Origin: Prorocentrum cordatum
Lineage: Eukaryota; Sar; Dinophyceae; Prorocentrales; Prorocentraceae
Direction of reading: 5' to 3'
Assembly (NCBI GenBank): GCA_963575745.1
Contig: CAUYUJ010019265.1
Location: forward strand, 117,501 to 181,500
Length of the DNA stretch: 64,000 nt
This document shows, piece by piece, positions 41,300 to 53,106 of this stretch. A model generated the notes under the pieces. The model was not told the origin of the DNA. It ran no database searches and was given only the letters and a program-made list of their open reading frames with translations. Numbering within the stretch: position 1 is the stretch's first letter; each line of letters starts with the position of its first letter. Both the position numbers and the translations under genes were made by a program.

Positions 41300-41459
41300 C
41301 CTCTGCACCCAGACTGCTCCTCCTTTCAGCGTCTTGTCTGCACACGTCGTGCGCCCGCGAGAGGCGCGGGCGCCCTGCACCGGGCTGGACGGAGGACGGC
41401 GGCGCCCTCCACCTCTGGAGGCTCCAGGAGAGCCCCAGACTCGAACCGAGAAGCCTGGG

Positions 41460-41640
41460 GAAGCCAAGAGGTACCGATACCGCTGCTCCCCGGACCTCTC
41501 CCGGGGTGCGTTCTGACGAAGATTTCGAGGCGAATCCAGCGGTGGCGCCGAGGACCTCCCAGGAAGCCCTGCCCGACAAGGGGAAACCAGGGAAAGGTAG
41601 GGATATCGGCACCTCTTACTCCTCTGAAAGTCGGACCGGG
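41460..41640. repeat. Dispersed repeat family G, copy 1
   Basis: Matches 48445-48600. Shared blocks are AGGTACC(G/A)ATACCGCT, GGACCT.TCC.GGGG, TTCGAGGCGA and CCTCCCAG(G/A)A. Confidence 0.75.
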
Positions 41641-42839
41641 GATCGAAATGAATCGGATCGGCGGGAATCGGCAGCCAAGTAGGGAGAAATCGAATCGGCG
41701 GATTTCGGCAGGCTAATAAGGCCTCCATGGAGAAACCGGAATTTAGATCGGCATCCGACATCGAATCGAATCGGAATCGATGGGAATCGAATCGAACCGA
41801 GTCGGAGGCATCGAAGCGAGCCCCGACTCTCGGCGCCGCGCGGACCGCCCTGCCGGACGCGGATGGGCGAGCGAAGGCCCGGCTGCGCGCGGTGAGCGCC
41901 GGCGGGGACAGCGCGCTGCGCGTCTGGGGCCTGGCCACTGGCGGGCTCCTGCTCACGCAGGCGGGGCACGCCGCATGTCCGATGCGCCTGGACACTCTCC
42001 TCGCGCCTTGTGGTGTAAGGGCGGCCATGTCGAGGAATTCACAGGGCGACCCACGGCGTGTGGGCGACGGCGGCTGCGCTCGTTGCTCTCGTGCCTGCCC
42101 AACTGCCTGCCGCCGATTCGACGCTTGAGCGCGGCCCGTTGCAGTCACGCTCCGAAGCCTGCCGCGCCAGCTGATACGAATCAAAGCGGTGAAGCAGGGT
42201 AAGATCACGATCCGCTTGGGGAATCTGCACGCCTCCCACTCCCAGGGTGCGCCGTGCCGACCAAGAAATTCCTGGATCATGCGCTCGTGGCTGCGGCAGT
42301 TCTCCGCTGTTGGCTCCTGGCGTGAGCACGCTGCAATGGCTCCGAACAAATGCAGCTATAGCCAGCTGGCGCGAGCCCGTTCGTCAGGTCGTTGGCGATG
42401 GCCCACATCAGATAAATATGATCTAGATTCGCCCACCAATCACGAGCATAGGCGTGCAACACCTGGCCCTAAGCCCAAGAGGCATCCATAATGAAAACGT
42501 ATCACCTGGCCGCCTTCAACAACAATCACCAGAAAACACTGCCACGCCAGGCAATGCATGATTATGCAATCCTATGGATGCAACGCCGAAGTGCCAGAAA
42601 AGTAACGCACGCAAGCCCACGCCAAAAAAACCGAAACATAACATCGCAAACCACGCACCGCCATCATGGATTCTCATTGAGTTGGGGGTTGAGGCAGGAC
42701 CATTTGATATCTCTCTTTCTCTCTATCGCTCTCTCTCCCTCGCTGGACTTCACTATGCTGTCACAGGGACTTCACTAAGCGGGGACAATGCAAAGGAGGA
42801 GGGGAGAGGAGGAAGAGGAGAAGGGAAAGGAGGGCCATT
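41641..42839. other. No recognisable gene; GAATCG repeats
   Basis: 41640-41815 contains many GAATCG/AATCGGC repeats. The rest lacks motif-bearing frames. Confidence 0.5.
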
Positions 42840-45423
42840 GTGGCCCCTGCGGGGGGGGGGTACTCCCCACCACCCGCGGAAAGGGGGGCCGGCCCGAGCG
42901 CGCCGCGCAACGTGTACAACAACAACCGCCAGAAGGTGAACATCCAGGAGAGGGTGATCATCGGGGAGAGGACAATCGTCCACCAGCAAATCAATTACAA
43001 GCTGGACATCTACAACATCAGCTACGAGAAATACCCACTTCCGTGGAGACTACCGGCAAGATGCCGAGAAAATCCCCGCATAGAGAAATACGAACAGATG
43101 CAACTGTCAAGAGACCGGGCTACCTCATCCGCCGGCACGGGCTACAACCACCTCACCGCCATCATGACCATCGCTACGACCGCCTTCATGATTGCGTCCT
43201 CTACAGGACGAGATAAGCTGCGCAACGTGCAGCGTGAGGAAGAGCTGCGTAACATGCAGCCCGATGAAGAGCTGCGTAACATGCAGTCGAAGTACGACAC
43301 CAAGCACGCCACTAGGAAAGACCCGACCGAGCAGCCCGAAAGAGTTACTAAGTACGTCGTCGTGGAGGTGTCAGTGGACAACGGCCGCGCCGCCTACGAC
43401 GAGTACGACTACGGCTGCGCCCCCTACGACGAGTACTACTACGCCAGTGTGTTCGATAACGACCTGTGCTCCTGCGACCCCCAGGGTTACGACGGACCGC
43501 AGGGCTACGACAACCGCCAGGACTACAGGGAGACCCAGAACGTAGAACACTACGACTTCGCAGCCGACGGCTCCGAGTCGGACCCCTGGGACCACGAAGA
43601 GAGCGTGCCCCCTGAACTGCTACAGCCACCAGAAGGGCTTCCAGGGCCACCAGACGACCTCCGGGGACCACAAGCTGAACTACGAGGACCACACGCACTG
43701 CTACGAGAGCCGCCTGAAGAGCTTCAGGTCCCACGTGCCGAGCTACGAGACCCGCCAGCAGAGCCACGAGAGCCACAAGCTGAGCTACGAGGACCGCGAG
43801 CTGAGCTACGAGAAGCAGGGCTACGAGAGCCACCAGCTGAACCACGAGAGCTACAAGCTGTGCTACGAGGACCACAAGCTGAGCTGCGAGAGCCACAACC
43901 AGAGCTATAATAATCACAACCAGAAGTACTACGGGACCCACCTGCCGCGCTGCGAGAGCCACCTGCCGAGCCACGAGAGCCACAAGCTGAGCAATGAGGA
44001 CCCCAAGCTGAGCCACGAAAGCCACGAGCAAGATCACAAGAACTACCAGCTGAACCACGAGGACCGCCTGCTGAACTACCGGAGGCACCAGCTGTGGCAC
44101 GAGGACCACAGGCACAGCCACGAGGGTTACGAGGGCCACCTGCTGAGCTTCCACAACCAGAGCTGCGCGGACCACAGGAAGACCTACATGACCCTCCTGC
44201 AGAGCGACTCGGGCGACGAGCTGAACGGCAAGGACCAGAACCAGGACTCCGAGAACCACCAGTTGAACTACGAGGGCCACAGACAGAGCTACGAGGGCTA
44301 CAAGAAGAGATACGCGGGCTACAAGCAGAACTGCGAAAGCCTCCCGCAGAGCTACCAGGGCGACGAGCTGAACTTCAAGGACCACCTGCCGAGCAAGGAC
44401 AGTCACCAGCTGAGCTACGGGGACCACGTGATGAGCTACTCGGACGACGCGCTGAGCTACCAGGGCCACAGGCAGAGCTTCGAGCACGACAGGCAGGGCT
44501 CCGAGGACCGCCAGCTACACTACGAGAGCTACGAGTGCCACCGTCTGACGTACCAGGGCCACAACCAGAGCTACGCGGACTACAGGGACAACTACAAGAG
44601 CCTCCTGCAGAAATGCTAGGGCGACGAGCCGAACTGCAAGGCCCAGAAGCAGAACTACGAGAGCCTCCAGCTCAGCTACAAGGGCCACCTGCGGAGCTAC
44701 GGGGACCACAGGCACAGCTACGAGGGTTACCTGCTGAGCTTTCAGCGCCATATCCAAAGCTATGCAGACCACGGGAAAACTTACCAGAGTGTCCTGCGGA
44801 GACCCTGGGGCGACGAGCTGATTTGCAAGGACCTCAAGCAGACTTCGGAGACCCACCAGCTGAACTACGAGGGCTTCAGCTGGAGCTACGAGGGCTACAA
44901 CTTGAGCTACGCGGACCACGAGCAGAACTACAAGAGCCTCCCGTAGAGCTACCACGGCGACGAGCTGTGCCACCTGCTAAGCAAGGACAGCCACCAGCTC
45001 AACTTCGAGGGCCACAGGCACAGCTCCGAGGGCCCCAAGCAGGGCCACGAGGACCTCCAGCTGAGCTTCGACCTGGCGTGGCCGCGGCCGTGCGCCTCGT
45101 CGGCATCAAAGCTCGCCCGCTATCCAACGGGCGGGAGGGGCCACTCGGGCCGTATGATTAAGCAAGCAGGCTCGGAGTACATCCGGGTTCGGACAACCTG
45201 CCTGGAGCCTGCAGGTCTAATGATCGAACGGACGCTCGGGCTTGCGTTCCAGCAGGCGGTTCACAAGTACAGCTACCATGACCTGGGGCACATCGACATG
45301 GCCTTCCAAAAAATACACGACCTGGCAACCGCTGAAGGGCAGCCAGGCGTAGCCGCCTACTTCGAGTTTATCCTCGGCGTCGAGGCGGCCTTCGATATGG
45401 CCTACAACCAGATGGTGCCATAA
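42840..45423 (+). CDS. Heptapeptide-repeat protein gene with two TAGs and a frameshift
   Basis: The N-terminal region (42840 to about 43607) is polar, with Tyr/Asp-rich stretches (AYDEYDYG) and two EELRNMQ repeats. At the C-run 43608-43612 the coding signal (codons ending in C or G) moves by +1 into another phase. That phase continues to 45423 and encodes about 70 degenerate seven-residue units of the form S-Y-E-x-H-x-L (21-base DNA unit), then an 80-residue non-repetitive end (from KQAGSEYIRV to YNQMVP). Two in-frame TAGs, 44617-44619 and 44944-44946, occupy places where sister units have CAG (Gln). The shifted frame giving ELRGPQA-type repeats is also partly open because 21 is a multiple of three, but it has poor codon preference. 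Start codon is uncertain, the family is unknown, and the gene may be decaying. Confidence 0.6.
43614..45090. repeat. 21-base degenerate minisatellite
   Basis: Underlying DNA unit AGCTACGAGGACCACAAGCTG with variation largely at codon-changing positions. It keeps frames open on both strands, including a hydrophobic Val-Ala-Leu frame on the minus strand, which is a by-product. Confidence 0.92.
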
Positions 45424-45794
45424 AACACTAGGCCTGCCTGATGCCGGATAAGATTACGAATTGCAACGCTACGGACACGGTATACAAGTACATCGTTACA
45501 CACAAAATACTACGTCCACTTCAACTTAGTGCTGTACTGCCGCATCCCTCCCCTGCCTCTTGGGCCTCCAACGATATCAGGATCAATGTTGGTTTTCCTC
45601 CTCCTCCCCCCTCCGGAAAGGGTCCGAGCTCCGGCGAGGGTTCGGCGGCTCCGCGAGCTGCGTGCGGGCCCGCGGAGTCAAGGGAACGCTCGATGGCGCT
45701 CCGCAGCACAAGGGGAAGCAGGAAGAGGCAGAACACCCATGTGCCCCGCCCGCTTGCAGCCCTGAAGCGGCACGGCAGATGGATCTGCCCCTCC
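45424..45794. other. Downstream of heptad gene, no feature
   Basis: Short AT-richer stretch followed by GC-rich sequence, no recognisable element. Confidence 0.5.
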
Positions 45795-46063
45795 AGAAGA
45801 TCACGAGCGGCGAGCATCCGTACCCGCGGCCTCTCGGTCTGGGTTCTGGGGCGCGATCCCGCGGATACGCGGTCGCACGGATACGTCCCGCGCGGGGCAT
45901 CCGCGAAGAAACGCCCCGTATCCGCGGGGTGCCGGGCCCGCGAGGCCGCGGATACGGACTTGTCTGCCAGACGAACGAGCGAACTGCCAGACGCCAGAGC
46001 GCGTGGGCAAAAGACAATGCCAGCCTGATCTCTCCGCTTTGCGGGAGCGACTGCACGTCAGTC

Positions 46064-46098
<35 letters not shown>

Positions 46099-46905
46099 AA
46101 AGAAGCGCAGACCGGCCTCCGCCAATTCTGCTGTATCAGCCGGGCGGACCACGACAGCTCCGCCTCGTAATTCCGGAGATTCTTGGTCGCGGTTCTGAAG
46201 ACGCCCATGGGCAGCGCCGACAACGGGCCCGCGGTCTGCCCGGCGGTCTGCTCCTCCTCGACGCCGCTGGGGTCAGGCGCGCTGCCCGTGGCAGTCTGGC
46301 CAGAGGGACGCATCGCCAAGGGAAAACATGCGGAGAACCCGTACCTCCGAAGATGTGCGCTTTTCAATCCCGACGCGCCTTTCCTCGATTGCGGGCGCGA
46401 GGGCCCGTCCTGGGGCCCTCGGGCCATCGAAAGCAAGTCTGGGGCGAAGAAGTACCCCTGGGGCAGTGCCAGGAATTCTGGGGCCGCGGATCGCGCAAAA
46501 TCATACCCGTGGGCGCCCAGGAACACGAGGAGACCCCGTCCGCCTTGCCGGGAACGCGGCCGCTCGGCGCAGGGATGCAGGCCCGGTGGCTCGTCTGGCA
46601 GCCGCAGCCTCTGGCAATCGAAACAGGCTAGTACTCTTCTGCTCCGTGCCGTGGGCGACGTGCGCGCGAGACCGCGCGCGAGTACCGATGGACCTTCCTC
46701 CACTTTTCCGAAGTAGCTAAGCTCTGCACACACCCACGCCGTATAAGAAGGACGCACGATAAGGATGCAAGGGCCATGGGAGGCCATGTCGACAGTTTGC
46801 GGGCGGGGCGCGGCCAGGGATGGGCCGCAGAAGAAGGATCCAGGGGTAACCTTGGAAGATCGTTCGTCCTTCCTATGCGGCTTGACTGCAAATGGTCTTC
46901 ACTGC
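45795..46905. repeat. Dispersed repeat family D, copy 2
   Basis: Partner of 880-1550, longer because of an internal segment (about 45965-46730) that includes a CAGA tetranucleotide run at 46058-46097. Confidence 0.7.
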
Positions 46906-48444
46906 TTCTGTGAAACGGGACCGGTGGCCATGCAGAACCAGCGCCTGGATTCCACCAATCTAGGAGAACTGGGACGCCCGAGGCCTCGATCAGTTTCAGT
47001 CTGGGGCTGCCTGTCCCCCCTCTCGGTTCCCCCCCGCGCGGCTTCCCCGCAGATCCTCAACGCTGCTTGCGTCGCTTCGCCATTGCTCTGCATTGTTCTG
47101 CAATGCATTGCGTTGCGTTCCTCTGCATTGCCTTGCACTAATAAATTGCACTACTTTGCGTGACGTTGCCTAGCGATGCTTTTCATCTCAATGGGTTTCA
47201 TTGCCCTTCTTCGCTGTGTCGTGTGCCTTACTTTTGCATTGCTGTGTGCTGCGCTGCTTTGGTTTCGCGCTTCTTTCCGCTACTTAGTAATACGATGCTT
47301 TACATCAGGTGTTCTTGGACTTTGCTCTTGATGTGCATCGCATTGCCGTGCGTGGCGGTGCATTTGCAACGCGCTGCGTTGCAGCGAAAAGCGCCGAAGG
47401 AAAGCAAGCCACTGGTCACTTCGGTTCAACCTTATATGGAACGCAACGAGTCAATACACTTCACAACACGTAAACCAACGTAGCCATCCAAAAGGACGCG
47501 ATGCATTTGCAATGCTTCACGTTGCGCGGCAACGCAGGGCGTTGCGCGACAATATTCTTCAAATCAGATCAACGCAGTGCCGCAACGTGTTCCACCATGC
47601 TTCCTCTTTAAGCCTGGCTCGACCTCACCCGAATTTTCAACTCGTCGTCAACATTGCATAAGAGTTTTTCTCCGACTTCCCTTTCATCCTGCTTCCAGTC
47701 AAAGGACTACCTCTAAATCAAGGTCGGGGCATGCTCATGACCAGATCGACTCCTGCTGCTCACCAGCGGGCGGCAAGCCGCTGTGCCCCGCTGCAACATC
47801 CAAATGGTATCCCGACCGTGCGCAGATGAAGCTTCACTTCTCCCGAGCGATGTTTCGATGCTGGCCCGATGGTGCCCCGATGGATTTACGTTTGTGCCCC
47901 GATCATTTACAGGTTGGTTCCATATGATATCCCCATTGCGTACATATTGATTTTCGACGGTGCCCCGACCGCCCCGACCGAGTCCCTTCAGACCCCTGGG
48001 CGTCGCTTGTTTGGCGGTTGCGCTCTTCCTACGTAGCCCCTTCTTCTCCTTCGGGGAGGGGCTTATCCCTCTCCGTAACCAAAGACGACTGAAGATCGCC
48101 AAATGCCCTCCAAGCCGATCAAGAACCCCTCCGACGGGCCGCAATACTCCCCGATACGCCCAGAAGATCCTCAGCAAGCTCCATAAGCAAGCCATCGGGA
48201 CACCATCAGAAGAGCCATCAACGAGACATCCAGAGACCGTCGAGATACCATCAACGAATTATCGGGGCACCATCGAGGACACATCGGACCCTCATCGGGG
48301 CACCATCAGCAAGCAACCAGGGCACCGTAGACATGTCATCGGGATACCAAGCCTACCCGCGGCGATGAGGCTTCCCCTGGGAGGAAATGTCAACCTCTTC
48401 CCCCCCCACCCCCAGCAATCTCGACACAATGGACGGAGGAGCCA
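46906..48444. other. No recognisable gene
   Basis: 47060-47300 is TTGC/TGCATTGC-type simple sequence. 47800-48350 contains CCCGATGGTGCC and CACCATC repeats in opposite senses. No motif-bearing frame. Confidence 0.5.
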
Positions 48445-48600
48445 AACAGGTACCAATACCGCTACTCCCAGGACCTTTCCTGGGGCGAAGCTTCGAGGCG
48501 AGTCCTGTCGTGGCGGCGAGGGCCTCCCAGAAGGCCCGAGCGGGCCAAACCGAGGCCAGGGCAGCGGTATCAGTACATCCTCCTCCTCAGAGTGGAGCTT
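48445..48600. repeat. Dispersed repeat family G, copy 2
   Basis: Partner of 41460-41640, same orientation. Confidence 0.75.
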
Positions 48601-48825
48601 CCGCGGACTTCCGATCCGATCCGACACTCTCCCCTGGACCCCCGCGCAAGTCCTGGGCCGTGGGCGCGGCTCCCCCGCGCGGCGGCGCCGAGCTCGCCGG
48701 CGAGCTCCGCCTCCCCGGGCGCCGAGGAGGGGAGGCCCGTCGCCGCCTCCATCCGTCGAAGCAGTGCCCCAGGAGGAGCACTCAGCTTGCAGCATAATGC
48801 GCCAGGAGGTGGAAGAGGAGGAGGA

Positions 48826-50155
48826 GGACCAGTGTAAATCCACGACTCATCAAGGATATTGAAACACACCCTCCCTCCAAGATCCCTCTTCACAAGCCCC
48901 TGCAAGGGGCCTTTTCTACTGGAGGAATGGCCCCGTTGGCGGACCGCCGTGTGAGCATCTTGAAGCGTACCAAGACATCACTCTACGGACTTCAACGCCA
49001 CGAGTTAGCCTTCCTGTTATGTCTTGGCGATCCTGAATCGTGCCTGAACGCCGTTGCTGGGACTTCAACACCGCGAATCAACGTAACTGTTCCGCCCTGA
49101 CAATCCTGAATCGTTCCGAGACGCCGTTTCTGGTAATTTAAGTAATCATGAGAGCTCTTGCAAATGTTCAAAACGAATGCGCGCGGCGCTGAAACGAGCG
49201 CCACATTTTGGAAAGGAGCCGCCTTCAATCCGTGAAGCTCTTGCAACTTTCTAGAACGAATGTGCGCGGCGCTGAGGCGAGAACCACATTTTGAAAACGA
49301 GCCGCCCTCGATCCGTGAAGCTCTTGCAATGGTTCAAAACGTATGTGCGCGGCGCGGAGGCGAGAACCACAGGTTGAAAACGAAGCGCCCTCAATCCGTG
49401 AAGCTCTTGCAATTTGACACGAATGCGCGCGGCGCGAAAGCGAGAACCACATGTTGAAAACGAAGCGCCCTCAACCCGTGAAACTACTACATTTTTCGTT
49501 TACGAATGCGCGCGGCGCGAAAGCGAGAACCACATGTTGAAACTGAAGCGCCCTCAAACCGTGAAGCTCTTGCATTTTTTGTAGACGAATGCGCGCGGCG
49601 CGAAAGCAAGAACCACATGTTGAAAACGAACCGCCCTCAACCAGTGAAACTCTTACATTTTTTGTAAACGAGTGCGCGCGGCGCGAAGGCGAGAACCACA
49701 TGTTGAAAACGAACCGTTCTTAATCCGAAAAGCTCTTGCATTTTTGTAAACGAATGCGCTCTTCGCTAAGGCGAGAACCACATGTTGAAAACGAACCGCC
49801 CTCGATCCGTGAAGCTTTTGCAAATTTCTATAAAGCGTGTGCGCGGCGCTAAGGCGAGAACCACATTTTGAAAACCACCCGCCCTGGATCGGTGAAGCTG
49901 TTGTCAGTTTTAAGCATCAGGGTCATTAGTGGTGCGGAAGCTTCAAGCGAAACTCCAGGCCCACCCTTTCGACCGGCCTTGGGGGGGCGACAAGGAGGCG
50001 CTATCTATAAGGAAAAGGATTGAAGGAATGGATGAGGAGGGGGAGAAGGAGGAGGAGGAGGAGGAGGAGGAGGAGGAGGAGGAGGAGGAGGAAAATACGG
50101 GGGAAGAGAAGGAGGAGGAGAAGGAGGAGGAGGAGGAGGGGGAGGAAGAGGCAGC
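48826..50155. repeat. Composite repeat family B, copy 4 (longest)
   Basis: Head with GGAGGACCAGTGTAAATCC (48826-48910), ~70-base units with GGACTTCAACxCCxCGA (48990-49130), nine 78- to 86-base units between about 49165 and 49900 with GCGCGCGGCGC, CGAGAACCACAT.TTGAAAACGA and CGCCCTC.ATCCGTGAAGCTC, the tail (CAGGGTCATTAGTGGTG...TTCAAGCGAAACTCC, 49915-49970), and a GGA array (50030-50155). Confidence 0.88.
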
Positions 50156-50269
50156 GGAGCATGCACAGGCATAATTATGCATATATATATATATATATGT
50201 ATGTATAAATATAGATTCCCGAGGAGTGCTTGCACTCAGTGGTTCTGACTCCTTTTCTTAATCCTTTTT

Positions 50270-50412
50270 CTAGAGAGCTGGGGTGGTGTGGCGGTCTGGC
50301 GGCTATGTTGTCGCCGTCGCCGCCCCGTCGCCGCCCGTCGTTTGGGCTGGTGTGGCGGTCTGGCGGCAGTGTTGTCGCCGTCGCCGCCCCGTCGCCGTGT
50401 CGTCGCCGCCCA
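50270..50412. repeat. ~65-base tandem duplication
   Basis: Two adjacent copies of GCTGGTGTGGCGGTCTGGCGG followed by GTTGTCGCCGTCGCCGCCCC. Confidence 0.88.
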
Positions 50413-50434
50413 CACATAATTCACCTGACATTGA

Positions 50435-50885
50435 TTGCACAACATATATTGCGCACCACATAGATTGCACCACACATATTGCATCACACTTACTGCGTTA
50501 CATAGGATGCACAACATAGACTGCACCACGTTTGTTGCACAACGTCTATCGCACCACATCGATTGCACCACGTCGACTGATCTACGTGGATTGCACAACA
50601 TATCGTGCACCACGCATATTCCTCACCGTACACGTCGAATGCACTACACTTGTTGCACAATGCAGGCTTCACCACCTAGGTTGTACAACACAGATTGCAC
50701 GTCATCGATTGCACCACAAATTTTGGACCACGTCATTTAGTTTCACATCTAGTGCACCACGTACACTACTCAACATATATGACACCACGTAGATTGCATC
50801 ACAGATATTGCAGCACGTGGGTTGCACAACATAGAATTCAATCCGTAGATTGCAACACACAGATTGCACAACATCAATTCACCGG
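50435..50885. repeat. TTGCACCACATAGA minisatellite
   Basis: About 28 degenerate 15-base units alternating TTGCACAACATAGA and TTGCACCACGT forms, often as 30-base doublets. A smaller array of the same unit lies at 52131-52215. Confidence 0.92.
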
Positions 50886-51054
50886 TTTAGTTTTCTATTC
50901 CCCCCCAGATTCAACCCTCACGCGCCTCTTACTTTTTTAATAGGACTCTGCACAATCGACCCTCCTAAATATGAACTATCCCGGGATGTCCCTTATCGAC
51001 CCCCCCCCACCGTCTGCAAAGTATACTGCGCGCGCACTCTTTTATCAAACGCCA

Positions 51055-51730
51055 CCAGGTTGCACATATCCTTTGCAACATATGAAACGAAGTGCACACG
51101 CGCGCGTTGTCGCGCGCGCGTCGCAATGTTTAAAGCACCTCAAGTTTCGTAGGGGCTTCAAAACCGAATGATCCGAAAACGTTTGAAAAACCTGGTCTCG
51201 CAACGGGGGTTTTCCCCCAAAGCCATGCGAAGGCGCTCTTGCGAGTTCATAAGAAAAGTATCAACTTCAACACTTTCATGAAATGCGACCAGACGTGCCT
51301 CTCGCGCGCGCGTGTCCGAATCGTTCGAACGCCCTTGCGCGTGTGTTGTCGCAAAAACCCCTTGCAAACATCGGGACGAAGTGCACACGCGCGCGTCGTC
51401 GCGCGCGCATGCCCGAATCTTAGCCAAAAAAAACATAGGTTTCGTAGTGATTTTCTAACCGGGAATCCCGAAAACACGTAAAACTCCAATGGTTTTGCAA
51501 TATCAGTTTTCGGAACGATCCTGCGCTCGCGCTCGTGCGCATTCACAAGAAAACAATGAGTCTCCAGCATGCTCATCAATTGAAGCCAAGCGTGCCTCCG
51601 GCGCCGCATGTCGGAATTATTCGAACGCCCTTGCGCGCGTGCTGGGGGGAGGCGCGATCCTTCTCAAAAACTAACATGCGGGCCACTCGCGCGCGATGGC
51701 CGCGCGCGCATGTCGAACTCCTTCCAAAAC
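51055..51730. repeat. ~290-base tandem repeat with CG-rich palindromes
   Basis: GAAGTGCACACGCGCGCGT recurs at about 51088 and 51378, and a diverged third block (GCGCGCGATGGCCGCGCGCGC) lies near 51686. Each unit also contains a TTCATAAGAAAA/TTCACAAGAAAA block and TCGAACGCCCTTGCGCG. Alternating CG runs flank a short centre, giving self-complementary, possibly Z-form DNA. Confidence 0.88.
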
Positions 51731-52130
51731 CTTCATCACCGACGCGAGGACACCGTCATCGTCATCTGGGTGATCAGCATCGGCACCGTCAGTGGCCTTG
51801 CCATCGTCATCGTCATCATCACAAATACCATCGCTCCTATCATCATCGTGTCTACCGTTGACGACGTTGCAATCATACCGCGCCCGCCCAAGTCACCGAC
51901 TCGCACTGAAGTGCCCGCTGGGAAGTGCCCAGCGATCATGCCACCGCGGCCGCGTCGGTCGCGCGAGGCTAGCTGGCCACTGTGCGCGCGAGCATGCGCG
52001 GGCTAGCGCGGCCTCAGAGATGCACCAACCAGCACCAATCACTCATGTTAATCGCAGCCGCATGGGCTTTGCAAGCCAAAAGTTGCGGGTGGGTGGGTGG
52101 GATGGTTGCGCGAGCAGTGGGGTTGACAAC
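51731..52130. other. ATC/GTC simple sequence, no gene
   Basis: 51755-51850 is degenerate CATCGTCATC sequence. Nothing else recognised. Confidence 0.5.
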
Positions 52131-52215
52131 TGAATTGCACCACGTAGATTCCACCACATATATTGCTCCACATCGATTGCACCACATATATCGCTCCACA
52201 TCGATAGCGCATCCA
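52131..52215. repeat. TTGCACCACATAGA minisatellite, small array
   Basis: Five or six units of the same type as 50435-50885. Confidence 0.88.
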
Positions 52216-53040
52216 TTGCTAGAAACACGCTGTTTTGGGATCACGCTGGCTAACATATATGTATATGTATACACATGTTCATATGTCTATGTAGACTTGC
52301 ACTGGGAAGGCTCAAAGTCCTCAAATCTGGTCCCCCTCGTTTCGCGCCCTCCTTCAGGACCTGACGCCCCTGGGGTCCTGAACCCCCCCCTCCCGCGGGG
52401 TCCTGTGACCCTCATCCGCCCTTCCGCCGCCCCTCCGCGGGCCCCTAGTGGTTACAATACACATATTTCGGCATGCGGACTTCACTAACATGAGCGTCTG
52501 GGATTTCGTGAAGTGCAATGTTTGGCGCAGCGAATTTCGCGAAAAACGTCGGTTCGGATTTCCCAAGTGGTTATGATGCCGTATTTCGGATTTTAGACAT
52601 GTCTTCCGACGTACTTCGGGAATTCTGAAACGGGCTGTCATGAAATCTCGGGAAGCTCATATATGTAAAATCTGAAATCTGAAACACAATGAATAGAGGC
52701 GCCAACGATTCGGAATAGGTGCAGATCGGACGCTCAGAATCCAACGAGTAGGTGATCTAGGCTCGAAATGGGATTCGCATGGGGTTTTCAAACACCCAAT
52801 GAACAGATAGGTCAAGGGGGAAGGGTCCCAGGAGGAGGGGGCGGGATCGGGCTGGATAAGGTAGGGAAGGGAATGAGATGGGTTGGATGTGGGGGAATCA
52901 GAGATGGGGAGGGGCCAAGCTAGGCGCGCTCGCCCCGCATCTGACATCCCACCCCTCCCTCCCACCCCGTCCGCGCCGATTCGGCTCGGGCCGGGCCCCC
53001 GCGCGCGGCGGCCCCCGCCTCCTTTTCCTTATCATCCATC
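52216..53040. other. No recognisable gene
   Basis: Mixed sequence. 52480-52680 is AT-richer with TCTGAAAT-type repeats. Confidence 0.5.
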
Positions 53041-53044
53041 CTCC

Positions 53045-53075
53045 TTATCCTCCTCCTCCTCCTCCTCCTCCTCCC

Positions 53076-53106
<31 letters not shown>

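Noticed and set aside
43348-44487. 379-codon minus-strand frame rich in Val, Ala and Leu
   Set aside because: By-product of the 21-base minisatellite. Codon preference and unique end domains support the plus-strand frame.
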